Positions 16,629 through 24,499 of a DNA stretch of 40,841 bases are shown here, piece by piece. The notes beneath the pieces are model-generated. The model did no database searches. It was given only the letters and a program-made list of their open reading frames with translations, and was not told the DNA's origin. The translations under genes were made by a program, and so were the position numbers. This stretch comes from Flavobacterium sp. MFBS3-15 (GTDB lineage: Bacteria; Bacteroidota; Bacteroidia; Flavobacteriales; Flavobacteriaceae). The stretch lies in contig NZ_JAPCHV010000025.1 in NCBI RefSeq assembly GCF_026107645.2, forward strand, positions 1 through 40,841, written 5' to 3'. Each line of letters starts with the position of its first letter. Positions within the stretch are counted from its first letter, which is position 1.

Positions 16629-16979
16629 TCACGCAGCATCCGCTGTGATGAGGCTAAATTTATCTGTAGCGTCAATTATGATTGCCTTATTCTTTCCGAT
16701 AAGGCACCGTGCCGCCTTTTTGAGTATGGAAGACTGGCCTTCCCGTTTGCGGAGGCGCAGGTTTAAAAGCACATAGGTTTTGCGCTTTTTTTTCTTCTCA
16801 ATGTGACTGGCAAGGTCTTCAGAAACTCCCGTATCGCTACGGCGGCTCACAATTTTGGCCTTACCCCGGCCTATTGCCGAAACGGCCTTGTTCCAAAAAT
16901 TCTTAGAATCCTTAGTATTGGACGCTAATTCAAATCCCCTTTCAGGGAGCTGCAGCACAACAAAGTAATTTTCCATCAT
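16629..16979 (-). CDS. Basic hypothetical protein, 116 aa
   Basis: No family recognised. The sequence MMENYFVVLQLPERGFEL is followed by a lysine/arginine-rich centre (KKKKRK near residue 62-67) and a hydrophobic C-terminal segment (KAIIIDATDKFSLI). There is no signal peptide or long membrane helix, so a nucleic-acid-binding or ribosome-associated role is conceivable but unproven. Codon choice matches neighbours. Two adjacent ATG codons (16977-16979 and 16974-16976) are both possible starts. The 150-base upstream spacer is very AT-rich, as promoters here usually are. Confidence 0.55.
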   Translation of the reverse strand: MMENYFVVLQLPERGFELASNTKDSKNFWNKAVSAIGRGKAKIVSRRSDTGVSEDLASHIEKKKKRKTYVLLNLRLRKREGQSSILKKAARCLIGKNKAIIIDATDKFSLITADAA

Positions 16980-17133
16980 GTGAATTTTTTAAATACTTAT
17001 AGTGAATTTACAAAAAAAATTAATATGTGAATATTTATTTAATAATTAATTTACCATTTTTCTTATTAAAATTATTTTGAAAATATTTTTTGCCCTTTAC
17101 ACTAATTTAGAGTTTTTAAACGTTTAGCATATC

Positions 17134-17457
17134 ATGAAACTACTACTGTATATATTATTTTCAGCAGGCCTGCTCATAAATTCAGCAGCCGACACACAGG
17201 AGAGGATTAGGGTAACGGGCATTGCAACCAATGCCAAAGCCGGCGCCGTAGTGCTCGATGACACGGGTACACCCTATTATGTTGACGGCCTCGACCATTG
17301 GGAGGAACAATACCTTGACAAGCTGGTAACCGTTACCGGAGAGCTGAAAAAGGTAAAGATAAAAGACGAAAACAAAGGAGCTAAAAAGAAAAAGCAGCAG
17401 TCCAAAGGCACGCAGCTGGTGTTGGTGAACCCCGAATGGGAACCGGCAAAGAAATAG
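17134..17457 (+). CDS. Exported hypothetical protein, 107 aa
   Basis: A signal peptide (MKLLLYILFSAGLLINSAA) precedes a small beta-rich domain with IRVTGIATNAKAGAVVLDD and LVTVTGELKKVKI strands, a pattern that looks like a small OB-type fold. A lysine-rich loop (KGAKKKKQQSK, about 81-91) follows. Similar short periplasmic OB-like proteins occur in Bacteroidota, but I cannot name a function. An 84-base gap with repeated CTTTTGACTTTT words separates it from the bestrophin gene. Confidence 0.75.
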   Translation: MKLLLYILFSAGLLINSAADTQERIRVTGIATNAKAGAVVLDDTGTPYYVDGLDHWEEQYLDKLVTVTGELKKVKIKDENKGAKKKKQQSKGTQLVLVNPEWEPAKK

Positions 17458-17541
17458 TGGCCGGGCATGAGGCTTTCGACCTTTTGACTTTTTAGCTTTT
17501 CGACTTTTGACTTTTTTATTTACTTTGCGGAAAAAATAACG

Positions 17542-18408
17542 ATGATATCCTACAACCCTAAAGAGTGGTTTTCGTTCATATTCAACTTCCACAAAGGTGA
17601 TACGTTTAGAAAACTCATTCCGATAATGATTGGCATCGGGCTGTATTCTGCCGGGATTGCCTGGCTCGAAATCGAATACTGGAGGCTATCGGAAACCAGC
17701 CATGTAAAGAACATCACCGTAATGCACACCATGCTGGGGTTTGTAATCTCATTGCTCCTCGTATTCCGCACCAATACGGCCTACGACCGCTGGTGGGAAG
17801 GCCGCAAGCAATGGGGGGCTCTCGTTAATAACAGCCGTAACCTTGCCATAAAGATGGCCGTAATGCTTAAAGAGCCTGCCGATAAAGAGATCATGAAAAA
17901 GCTGATACCGGCCTTTGCCTCCGTGCTTAACCTGCACCTGAAGAATGCCGACATAAGCCACGAACTGTTTGATGATGCCACACTTCCATCAGATCATTAC
18001 AAACATAAGCCCAACCAGATCGTAAAGACCATAATGGCACGGGTAGACGAAATGTATAAGGATGGCAAGCTGACCGGCGACCAGCTTATCATCATCAACG
18101 ACGAGCTGCGCTCCTTCCTTGACATATGCGGGGCCTGCGAGCGCATCAAGAACACTCCCATACCCTACTCGTATAGCGCGTTCATCAAGAAATTCATATT
18201 CTTCTACGTTATGACGCTGCCGTTCGGGTATGTATTCCAATTGGGGTACTTTGTCATACCGGTAGTCGTGTTCGTATTTTATGTGCTGGCAAGCCTCGAG
18301 CTTATTGCTGAGGAGATCGAGGACCCGTTCGGCACCGACCCCAACGACCTCCCGCTGGAAAAAATTGCCGAAAATATCCGGAAAAATGTTGAGGAGCTCA
18401 TTTATTAG
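17542..18408 (+). CDS. Bestrophin-family (UPF0187) ion channel, 288 aa
   Basis: Belongs to the bacterial bestrophin homologues, pentameric inner-membrane anion or cation channels. Diagnostic is FRTNTAYDRWWEGRK (75-89), which follows membrane helix 2 (about 55-75). Helix 1 lies near 26-43, and two more helices near 215-255 are followed by the acidic IEDPFGTDPNDLPLE segment (about 262-276) near the C-terminus, the conserved calcium-clasp-like region in the family. Length fits family members of about 290 aa. Ion specificity cannot be read from the sequence. Confidence 0.93.
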   Translation: MISYNPKEWFSFIFNFHKGDTFRKLIPIMIGIGLYSAGIAWLEIEYWRLSETSHVKNITVMHTMLGFVISLLLVFRTNTAYDRWWEGRKQWGALVNNSRNLAIKMAVMLKEPADKEIMKKLIPAFASVLNLHLKNADISHELFDDATLPSDHYKHKPNQIVKTIMARVDEMYKDGKLTGDQLIIINDELRSFLDICGACERIKNTPIPYSYSAFIKKFIFFYVMTLPFGYVFQLGYFVIPVVVFVFYVLASLELIAEEIEDPFGTDPNDLPLEKIAENIRKNVEELIY

Positions 18409-18541
18409 CCCCTGATATATCATTTTTTCTCACGGCTTATACCCTTTTTTCATATGGAGTGTCACCTTAAATCCGCTCTTATGTACCTTTAAGTCGTCCT
18501 TAACAGTGTTGATTTTCAAAAATCCTTACCTTCATTAAAAA

Positions 18542-18718
18542 ATGAAGAACATGGAACACGTAAAAAAAATGCCGGGTAGCACAAGTGCCGATGATAATGT
18601 AAACAACAATGCGCATTATACACAATCGGGAGAGATAATCCGCGACGATGAGCGCGACCGCCACAACAGCACAGATGAATGGAATGCAGAAGACAGCAGG
18701 ACAGGGAGGAATAAGTAG
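18542..18718 (+). CDS. Small hydrophilic protein, 58 aa
   Basis: A short frame from ATG 18542 to TAG 18716-18718 encodes a very polar peptide beginning MKNMEHVKKM and ending DSRTGRNK, rich in Asp, Asn, Glu and Arg and with no hydrophobic core; it is probably disordered. A second ATG at 18551 has a GAAGA purine tract ahead of it. Codon use resembles the surrounding genes. It fills an otherwise empty 360-base gap between the bestrophin and phosphoesterase genes. Similar small acidic proteins are common in Flavobacterium but uncharacterised. Confidence 0.55.
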   Translation: MKNMEHVKKMPGSTSADDNVNNNAHYTQSGEIIRDDERDRHNSTDEWNAEDSRTGRNK

Positions 18719-18734
18719 CGTTAGGGGAATATTC

Positions 18735-18764
18735 TTTGGGATTACTGGGCTTTTGCTAACTTTG
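18735..18764 (+). promoter_or_regulatory. Promoter of the phosphoesterase gene
   Basis: TTTG at 18735-18738, an 18-base spacer, then TAACTTTG at 18757-18764, an exact -7 match. The start codon at 18769 begins only five bases after the -7 element, so the mRNA may have almost no leader. Confidence 0.75.
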
Positions 18765-18768
18765 ACTT

Positions 18769-19266
18769 ATGAAAAAAATCCTCCTCCTTTCTGATACCCA
18801 TAGCCATATTGACTATACGATCCTGAAATATGTAAGACAGGTCGATGAAGTATGGCACGCCGGTGATATCGGCAACCTTGCCGTGACCGATGCCATTAAG
18901 GCTGAAAAAACCTTGCGTGCTGTGTTTGGCAATATCGATGGTAATGAGGCACGTATGGAATTCCCTCTCAACAACCGTTTCTTTTGCGAAGGTGTGGATG
19001 TATGGATCACACACATTGGCGGATATCCCGGAAAATACAATCCTGCAGTGCGCGAAGAACTTAACCAAAATCCGCCAAAGCTGTTTATTTGCGGGCACTC
19101 ACACATCCTAAAAGTACAGTTCGACAACAAGCTTAACTTATTGCACATGAATCCTGGCGCAGCGGGCATCAGCGGCCTGCACAAAGTGCGCACCATGCTG
19201 CGATTTGAAATTGACGGTGACAAGATACAAAACCTTGAGGTTGTAGAGATTGGACAGAGGTTTTAG
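18769..19266 (+). CDS. YfcE/MJ0936-type metallophosphoesterase, 165 aa
   Basis: A compact calcineurin-like phosphodiesterase. The metal site is complete: D9-T-H11, G-D33, G-N55-x-D, H82 and GHSH (H110/H112). This subfamily hydrolyses simple phosphodiesters; the natural substrate is usually unknown. It starts at ATG 18769 right after a perfect promoter. Its last four bases overlap the stop of the convergent outer-membrane gene (19263), leaving no room for a separate terminator. Confidence 0.93.
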   Translation: MKKILLLSDTHSHIDYTILKYVRQVDEVWHAGDIGNLAVTDAIKAEKTLRAVFGNIDGNEARMEFPLNNRFFCEGVDVWITHIGGYPGKYNPAVREELNQNPPKLFICGHSHILKVQFDNKLNLLHMNPGAAGISGLHKVRTMLRFEIDGDKIQNLEVVEIGQRF

Positions 19267-19892
19267 AATTTTACACCGAAAGTGATGTTAAGTTGGTGAA
19301 GGGTATCATAAAAAGATTCCAATTCGGGAATTGTGTGGGTCTCAGGTTTGAGCAATGTATAATTCAGGCCCAGAAAAATCCTGGTATGTTCGGTGAATGC
19401 ATAGTCAATATCCATCCCCGCTCCGTAACCAACACCTTGCTGCTTGCCGTAACTATCGCCATCTTTTCTTTGGTCAATTGTAATCGATCCTACAGAAATC
19501 TTTGGGTTGAGCGACATCTTTTTGCCCAATGGCATCCTATACATATAGGCAAGGTAAAAATTGCTTATGTTACTCTGTTCTACATTTCCTGCAAGCGATA
19601 CATCTTCCACTGTATAAGCCGCAAAATCAATCCCTCCGCAAATGTGGTGCTTTTGGCTGAACGAAAAGAAAGTCACCATTAAACCTGCGCCAATCTTACC
19701 TTTGTTGGCCTTCGCCAGGACATTATCCCCAAAGCTGCCCGGTGCTGTAAGATAGAGCCGAATGTATTCCTGCTTTACGTCAAAAGCACTTTTCTCATTT
19801 TCATTATTTTTTTCCAGGGGTGCCATGTTCCATTCTTGTCCAAAAGCAGTTAAAGAAGTTGCCATCAATGCTATATAAATAAACTGCTTCAT
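19263..19892 (-). CDS. Outer-membrane beta-barrel protein, 209 aa (cassette B, gene 2)
   Basis: Signal peptide (MKQFIYIALMATSLTAFGQ) followed by alternating amphipathic strands typical of a small barrel, ending in ITFGVKF, a terminal-aromatic outer-membrane signature. It is clearly homologous to the 20614-21222 product: both have a DNVLAKA/NNVLAKA turn, NPKISV/NPKFSV, QR-D--SYGKQ-G-G, and ETHT/KTHT before the last strand. It is the last gene of the four-gene operon and starts two bases after the stop of the lipoprotein upstream. Confidence 0.88.
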   Translation of the reverse strand: MKQFIYIALMATSLTAFGQEWNMAPLEKNNENEKSAFDVKQEYIRLYLTAPGSFGDNVLAKANKGKIGAGLMVTFFSFSQKHHICGGIDFAAYTVEDVSLAGNVEQSNISNFYLAYMYRMPLGKKMSLNPKISVGSITIDQRKDGDSYGKQQGVGYGAGMDIDYAFTEHTRIFLGLNYTLLKPETHTIPELESFYDTLHQLNITFGVKF

Positions 19893-19894
19893 GA

Positions 19895-20596
19895 TTACAG
19901 GTTTATGGTTTGGTTTAACGGTTCATTCCCTATTGTTATTGGGATTTCTTCAATGGTGCCAAAAGCGCCGCTAATGCTGTAACGTAAAATAAGTGACTGA
20001 TTACGCGCAACCTGAAAAGTAGAGGTTATTGTGTCATCATCATAATTAGCCGGGTAAAGTTGATGGGTAGAAGCATTATACACTTCAATGGCGTTATTTA
20101 TCAATCCTAAAGGGACGGCTTCAAGGCTAAATGACGCATTTGTAAAGGTCACCGTAAGTGTTGTGGTGTCACTTATGCTGTAAAGCCTGCGCTCCCCAAA
20201 ATCGACAATGTAATCTTCAAGGTCGGTATTTTGAATATTGGTCACATAAATGCTGGATAAATTCTGATCTGGCCGTGCATCTTCAGTATCAGTATTTATG
20301 CCCAATGTAATGTTGTCCTGGTTGGTAGGCTTTGGGAAAACCATCCTGTAATGGCCATTACTATCGGATCGCACATAGGAAATAAGGTCGTAGTCGCCCG
20401 AATCTCCCGGCAGGCCAATAGCACCTGGTGATCCATTCTTGCTAACGTGTACGCTTACCAATATATCTTCAAGGGGTTGGCCGTTACGGTCTGATAGCCG
20501 CCCCTCAAATACATATTTTGTCTCTCCGCTATATTCGAGGCCATCACATGAGAAAAGTAACAGAGTAAAAATTAAAAGGAAGTATGTTTTCTTCAT
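19895..20596 (-). CDS. Lipoprotein with carboxypeptidase-regulatory-like domain (cassette B, gene 1)
   Basis: A lipobox LLLFSC places the lipid on C17. Next comes a domain with VFEGRLSDRNGQPLEDI, the usual opening of the carboxypeptidase-regulatory/CnaB-like beta-sandwich (strand, G-x-x-L/I, D-x-x-G-x-P-L), and then a second sandwich-like part with a conserved DFGERRLY strand. It pairs with the next barrel gene; its relative at 21224 pairs with the other barrel. The opening LEYSGETK/IEYDGATK after the anchor is shared by both lipoproteins. It is probably an outer-membrane surface or periplasmic partner of the barrel. Confidence 0.85.
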   Translation of the reverse strand: MKKTYFLLIFTLLLFSCDGLEYSGETKYVFEGRLSDRNGQPLEDILVSVHVSKNGSPGAIGLPGDSGDYDLISYVRSDSNGHYRMVFPKPTNQDNITLGINTDTEDARPDQNLSSIYVTNIQNTDLEDYIVDFGERRLYSISDTTTLTVTFTNASFSLEAVPLGLINNAIEVYNASTHQLYPANYDDDTITSTFQVARNQSLILRYSISGAFGTIEEIPITIGNEPLNQTINL

Positions 20597-20613
20597 TGTA
20601 CCTAATTTTTAAA

Positions 20614-21222
20614 TCAAAATTTTATGCCAAGCTGTATATTCAGTTGCTGCAAAGAACCAAAAAAGGATTTATACTCTTCATTGGTATGCGTTTTGGGAAA
20701 AGACCATGCATAGCCAAGCCCTGCAAATACCCTGAACCCGCCCGCAATCCTGAAATCGGTATCAAAGCCTGCCGAGAACCCGTATCCCTCCTGCTTTCCA
20801 TAACTCGAACGGTTATCGCGCTGGTGCAGCGTCATATAAGTCACAGAAAATTTAGGGTTCAGGTCTACCTTATTCACTATAGGAATTTTGTACAATCCCT
20901 GGACTCCGTAATTTGCCAGGTTGGTATACTGCACATTGGCAGCAAGCGACCTGTCGGTCACTTCATATTGCATGAATTCATATAAACCTTGTACATGAAG
21001 CATATTGTGCTCATAAAAAGTAACTGTTACACCAACAGCCCCTTGCCCGTTGTGGGCTTTTGCCAATACGTTGTTGCCAATCCCGTTTGGAAATATCCTG
21101 TAAATGCTTATGTATTCATTCCTTGCTTCCGGCTTTTTACGCAACATAGGCTTCATAAGTGTATCCTGGGCATGACCTACGGTTCCAAGGAATAATAATA
21201 AGATAAAAAATATAGTCTTCAT
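20614..21222 (-). CDS. Outer-membrane beta-barrel protein, 202 aa (cassette A, gene 2)
   Basis: Begins MKTIFFILLLFLGTVGHAQ; a TTG three codons upstream is less likely because ATG at 21222 lies one base after the previous stop. A small barrel with strands ending LNIQLGIKF. It is the paralogue of the 19263-19892 protein, but has its own N-terminal part (DTLMKPMLRKKPEARNEY). The duplication is old, since identity is limited to motif-like stretches. Confidence 0.87.
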   Translation of the reverse strand: MKTIFFILLLFLGTVGHAQDTLMKPMLRKKPEARNEYISIYRIFPNGIGNNVLAKAHNGQGAVGVTVTFYEHNMLHVQGLYEFMQYEVTDRSLAANVQYTNLANYGVQGLYKIPIVNKVDLNPKFSVTYMTLHQRDNRSSYGKQEGYGFSAGFDTDFRIAGGFRVFAGLGYAWSFPKTHTNEEYKSFFGSLQQLNIQLGIKF

Positions 21223-21223
21223 A

Positions 21224-21853
21224 TTATTCAAGGGTATAAATTACATCCTCATTCCCTATGATAATGTCCCGCTCGTGCAAGCTTCCGTCCTGCAAAAGGT
21301 ATCTGAGCAGCACAACCTGGTTTGGGGCGACTGTATAATTGGTATGGTTCAAAGGCCACGAAGGATCCTGCGGGACGACAGGAAAATTGTTATCAATCCA
21401 GTTATCCGCTACTAAACCTGTAAGGCCAATTTTTACGGGAAAAACGGAATTGGTATTGATCTGCAGTGAAACGGAATTGGTTTCATCGTATAAGCTGGTA
21501 GTACCGAAGTCAATTTTATAGTCCTCCGCCTGGTCAAAACTGATATTTACAATTTCGGAGCGTGAAAATGTTTCCGAAACTTCGACATCATTTATTTCCA
21601 CCCAAATGGTAACACGGTCTTCTGCTTTTGGAAAAATCATCAGGTAATATCCGTTGCTGTCAGTATGGTCATAGCTTATCTCATCACGGTCATTGCCGTT
21701 GGATAAGTTGGTGCTCACTCTGATTCCGGATAAGGGAGCACCGTCGGGGCCAGTAATCCGTCCTTCAAAAATCATTTTAGTAGCCCCATCATATTCGATA
21801 CCACAGGCACATAAAAGAAATGCTATGAGCATTGCAGGTAGTGTTGTTTTCAT
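21224..21853 (-). CDS. Lipoprotein with carboxypeptidase-regulatory-like domain (cassette A, gene 1)
   Basis: The true start is the ATG at 21853 (MKTTLPAMLIAFLLCACG), giving 209 aa and a lipobox LLCAC (C18); a longer frame to 21946 runs back through the terminator of DUF4293. After the anchor, MIFEGRITGPDGAPLSGI again marks a carboxypeptidase-regulatory-like sandwich, followed by a DFGTTSLYD strand equivalent to the one in the other lipoprotein. It is first in the four-gene operon 21853-19263. Confidence 0.85.
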   Translation of the reverse strand: MKTTLPAMLIAFLLCACGIEYDGATKMIFEGRITGPDGAPLSGIRVSTNLSNGNDRDEISYDHTDSNGYYLMIFPKAEDRVTIWVEINDVEVSETFSRSEIVNISFDQAEDYKIDFGTTSLYDETNSVSLQINTNSVFPVKIGLTGLVADNWIDNNFPVVPQDPSWPLNHTNYTVAPNQVVLLRYLLQDGSLHERDIIIGNEDVIYTLE

Positions 21854-21910
21854 GCAGTTGGTTTTACAGGAAAGATACAGAAAAACAATAATGGTTGCTT
21901 GGGAACATAA

Positions 21911-21937
21911 AATAAAAAATCCCGCCGGAGCGGGATT
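21911..21937 (-). terminator. Terminator of the DUF4293 gene
   Basis: Stem AATCCCGC/GCGGGATT with loop TCCG on the minus strand (21918-21925 with 21930-21937), followed by a T-rich tract, the complement of 21911-21919. It insulates the DUF4293 gene from the lipoprotein/barrel operon downstream. Confidence 0.85.
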
Positions 21938-21967
21938 CTTACGCACTAATAAACTAAGTTAAAAGGT

Positions 21968-22390
21968 TTACCTTAACCTGTCCACAGATTTTACGAGATC
22001 TTCATCCTTCTTGATGGCCTTATTGGCAAGGCTCAAAAAAACGATAGAAACAATAGGGAGGATGACCCCAATACCCTTCTCTGAAACCTCCAACGCGGGG
22101 TCGGTTTCTCCGGATAGATTTAGTGACTGGTATATAAATAACCCTAATAAAATTAAATTTAATATTATGTTCAGCCTGCCCATGACAAACTGGTTTTTCC
22201 TTTTTTTGTACGTCAGTATACTTATTACGCTCAGCGTTGTGCTAAGTCCAAACAAAGCCACATAGGCCAGATTCCTTATAAAATAGTAGTGTTCGCCGTT
22301 CTTTGTAGTCCATAATGGGAAAACGAAAGGCAGAACGCCTGTTGCTATGAATGCAATAATAAGGTATATAGTTTGTATTCTTTGTATCAT
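21968..22390 (-). CDS. DUF4293 membrane protein, 140 aa
   Basis: Begins MIQRIQTIYLIIAFIATG and has four membrane helices (about 6-24, 40-58, 71-88, 104-124) with a basic loop KKRKNQ; this matches DUF4293, a Bacteroidota family usually found beside rho, as here. Its role is unknown. I chose ATG 22390; a longer frame starting MCCDYTS would cross a -7-like TATTTTTG element (complement of 22409-22416). It is divergent from rho and has its own terminator. Confidence 0.9.
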   Translation of the reverse strand: MIQRIQTIYLIIAFIATGVLPFVFPLWTTKNGEHYYFIRNLAYVALFGLSTTLSVISILTYKKRKNQFVMGRLNIILNLILLGLFIYQSLNLSGETDPALEVSEKGIGVILPIVSIVFLSLANKAIKKDEDLVKSVDRLR

Positions 22391-22439
22391 ACTGGTGTAA
22401 TCGCAGCACAAAAATATGTTTTCTTTTTAAAAAATACTA

Positions 22440-22469
22440 TTGTGCAGTAAAAATAAATTTGTAATATTG
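22440..22469 (+). promoter_or_regulatory. Likely promoter of rho
   Basis: TTG at 22440-22442 and TAATATTG at 22462-22469 (one mismatch to TAnnTTTG) with a 19-base spacer. A perfect TAAATTTG at 22454-22461 is also there but lacks a well-spaced -33. The resulting rho leader would be about 100 bases, longer than others here. Confidence 0.5.
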
Positions 22470-22577
22470 CAGTACAAAAGCACAAGTACTTCATTCTGCG
22501 AAGTATGCTTCTCCCAAACTAGATTCCCTTATTCCATTTTGAGTTACGATATTTAATTTAACCTAGAAAAATCATTC

Positions 22578-24419
22578 ATGTTTGATATTTCCGAATTGAA
22601 AGAAATGAAGCTTCCTGAGCTTCAGGAAATTGCAAAAAAAGCAAAGATTAACAAATACAGAGGTTTAAAAAAAGAAGAACTTGTTTACCAGATTTTAGAC
22701 CACCAGGCTGCAAATCCGGCCGTAATAAAACCACTTTTTGAAGATAACGCCCCTGAAGCGGCAAACGAAAATTCCGCAAAACCTGCAGATAAGGCAAAAC
22801 GCCAGCGCATAACAAAAAATACGGGCGCAGAGGAAGCTAAACCTGCTCCCGTTCCTGCTAAGGAAACCCCGGCAGCCGAACCTGCAACGGCAGTTAAAGC
22901 AGAACCCGAACAAAGTAAAACTGAGCAGCCTGTAAAACCGCGTATAACCAAAGTACCCCGCGAGACCGCTGACAAGGCCGAAAGTGCCGTTCAGGCAGAG
23001 CCTGAAGCAGAAGCACAACCTACATCACAGCCACAAAATAACGATAGAAGGCAAAATGCCCAACCCGCTAATCAAAACCAGACAAGGCAGGCCAACCCTG
23101 CCCAAAAGGTAAAAAGGGTACTTACTGAAGAAGAGAGGCTCGCGCAAATAGAACGTGCCAACTCCAATAATCCTAACCACCCGAGCTATAAGGGTAATAA
23201 AGAAAAGATGCAGCAACCGCAACAGCCGCACCAAAGCGCTGAAGCTGCCGCGGTACAACCCCAACAAAAAAAACAAAACTTCCGCGAACCCGATTATGAG
23301 TTTGACGGTATAATAGAAAGTGAAGGCGTACTTGAAATGATGCCTGACGGCTACGGTTTCCTCCGCTCTTCCGACTATAACTACCTTGCCTCCCCTGACG
23401 ATATTTACCTTTCCAACTCACAGGTACGCCTTTTCGGCCTAAAGACGGGTGATACGGTAAAAGGAGTGGTACGCCCGCCAAAAGAAGGCGAAAAGTACTT
23501 CCCGCTTGTAAAAGTGAACAAAATTAACGGCCACGACCCGCAGGTAGTTCGCGACAGGGTGTCATTCGAGCACCTTACACCACTTTTCCCTGAAGAAAAA
23601 TTCAACCTTGCTGATAAGCAAAGCACCATATCTACCAGGATCATCGACCTGTTCTCCCCTATTGGCAAAGGCCAGAGGGGTATGATTGTGGCACAGCCCA
23701 AAACAGGTAAAACCATGTTGCTGAAGGATATAGCCAACTCTATTGCCGCCAATCATCCCGAAGTGTATCTCATCGTACTGCTTATTGACGAAAGGCCGGA
23801 AGAGGTTACCGACATGCAGCGAAGCGTAAGGGGAGAGGTTATCGCCTCAACTTTTGACGAGCCTGCCGACCGTCACGTAAAAGTCGCAAACATTGTGCTC
23901 GAAAAAGCCAAGCGCCTTGTAGAGTGCGGCCACGATGTGGTTATCCTGCTGGATTCCATTACACGACTTGCCAGAGCATACAACACGGTACAGCCAGCAT
24001 CGGGTAAGGTGTTGAGTGGTGGTGTGGATGCCAATGCATTGCAGAAGCCGAAACGCTTTTTCGGGGCGGCACGTAACATTGAAGGCGGCGGATCGCTTAG
24101 TATCATCGCTACGGCGCTTACCGATACAGGCTCTAAAATGGACGAGGTAATCTTTGAGGAATTCAAGGGTACGGGCAACATGGAACTACAGCTCGACAGG
24201 AAGATTGCCAACAGGCGTATCTTCCCGGCTATTGACCTTACGTCGTCCAGTACACGCCGCGACGACCTCCTTCTTGATACCAAGACGATACAGCGCATGT
24301 GGATCATGAGGAAGTACCTTTCCGACATGAACCCTGTAGAGGCTATGGACTTCATTAATGACCGCTTTAAGAAGACGAGGAACAATGAGGAGTTCCTTAT
24401 CTCTATGAATGATGGATAA
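22578..24419 (+). CDS. rho: Transcription termination factor Rho with long disordered insert
   Basis: A hexameric RNA-dependent ATPase that ends transcription at untranslated RNA. Residues 1-45 are the Rho N-terminal helical domain (ELKEMKLPELQEIAKK). Residues about 45-235 are a low-complexity stretch rich in Ala, Pro, Gln, Glu and Lys. Residues about 240-315 form the cold-shock RNA-binding domain with the GVLEMMPDGYGFLRS motif. The ATPase core has the P-loop PKTGKT (374-379), LLIDERPEEV, Walker B VVILLDS with D459, and ALTDTGSKMDE. The 613 aa length exceeds the ~420 aa of E. coli Rho because of the insert; such inserts are usual in Bacteroidota, and the one in Bacteroides thetaiotaomicron has been reported to drive phase separation. 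DUF4293 lies divergently upstream. Confidence 0.97.
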   Translation: MFDISELKEMKLPELQEIAKKAKINKYRGLKKEELVYQILDHQAANPAVIKPLFEDNAPEAANENSAKPADKAKRQRITKNTGAEEAKPAPVPAKETPAAEPATAVKAEPEQSKTEQPVKPRITKVPRETADKAESAVQAEPEAEAQPTSQPQNNDRRQNAQPANQNQTRQANPAQKVKRVLTEEERLAQIERANSNNPNHPSYKGNKEKMQQPQQPHQSAEAAAVQPQQKKQNFREPDYEFDGIIESEGVLEMMPDGYGFLRSSDYNYLASPDDIYLSNSQVRLFGLKTGDTVKGVVRPPKEGEKYFPLVKVNKINGHDPQVVRDRVSFEHLTPLFPEEKFNLADKQSTISTRIIDLFSPIGKGQRGMIVAQPKTGKTMLLKDIANSIAANHPEVYLIVLLIDERPEEVTDMQRSVRGEVIASTFDEPADRHVKVANIVLEKAKRLVECGHDVVILLDSITRLARAYNTVQPASGKVLSGGVDANALQKPKRFFGAARNIEGGGSLSIIATALTDTGSKMDEVIFEEFKGTGNMELQLDRKIANRRIFPAIDLTSSSTRRDDLLLDTKTIQRMWIMRKYLSDMNPVEAMDFINDRFKKTRNNEEFLISMNDG

Positions 24420-24433
24420 AAAAGGTGTTTAGC

Positions 24434-24450
24434 CGCTAAGATGCTTAGCG
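24434..24450. repeat. Short perfect palindrome after rho
   Basis: CGCTAAG-ATG-CTTAGCG hairpin 15 bases past the rho stop and before the terminator. It has no T-tract and is not needed for termination; it may be a minor intergenic palindrome of the type common in this genus. Confidence 0.45.
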
Positions 24451-24473
24451 CCTGAGACTGATCTATAAAACGC

Positions 24474-24498
24474 AAAAAGCCCCTGTTGGGGCTTTTTT
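24474..24498. terminator. Bidirectional terminator between rho and the convergent gene
   Basis: AAAAAGCCCC (24474-24483), loop TGTT, GGGGCTTTTT (24488-24497). T-runs exist on both strands, so it can stop rho (plus) and the minus gene whose stop codon is at 24500-24502. Confidence 0.9.
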
Positions 24499-24499
24499 G

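Noticed and set aside
22475..22577. Riboswitch in the rho leader
   Set aside because: I could not find any conserved riboswitch core; only a plain leader of about 100 bases.
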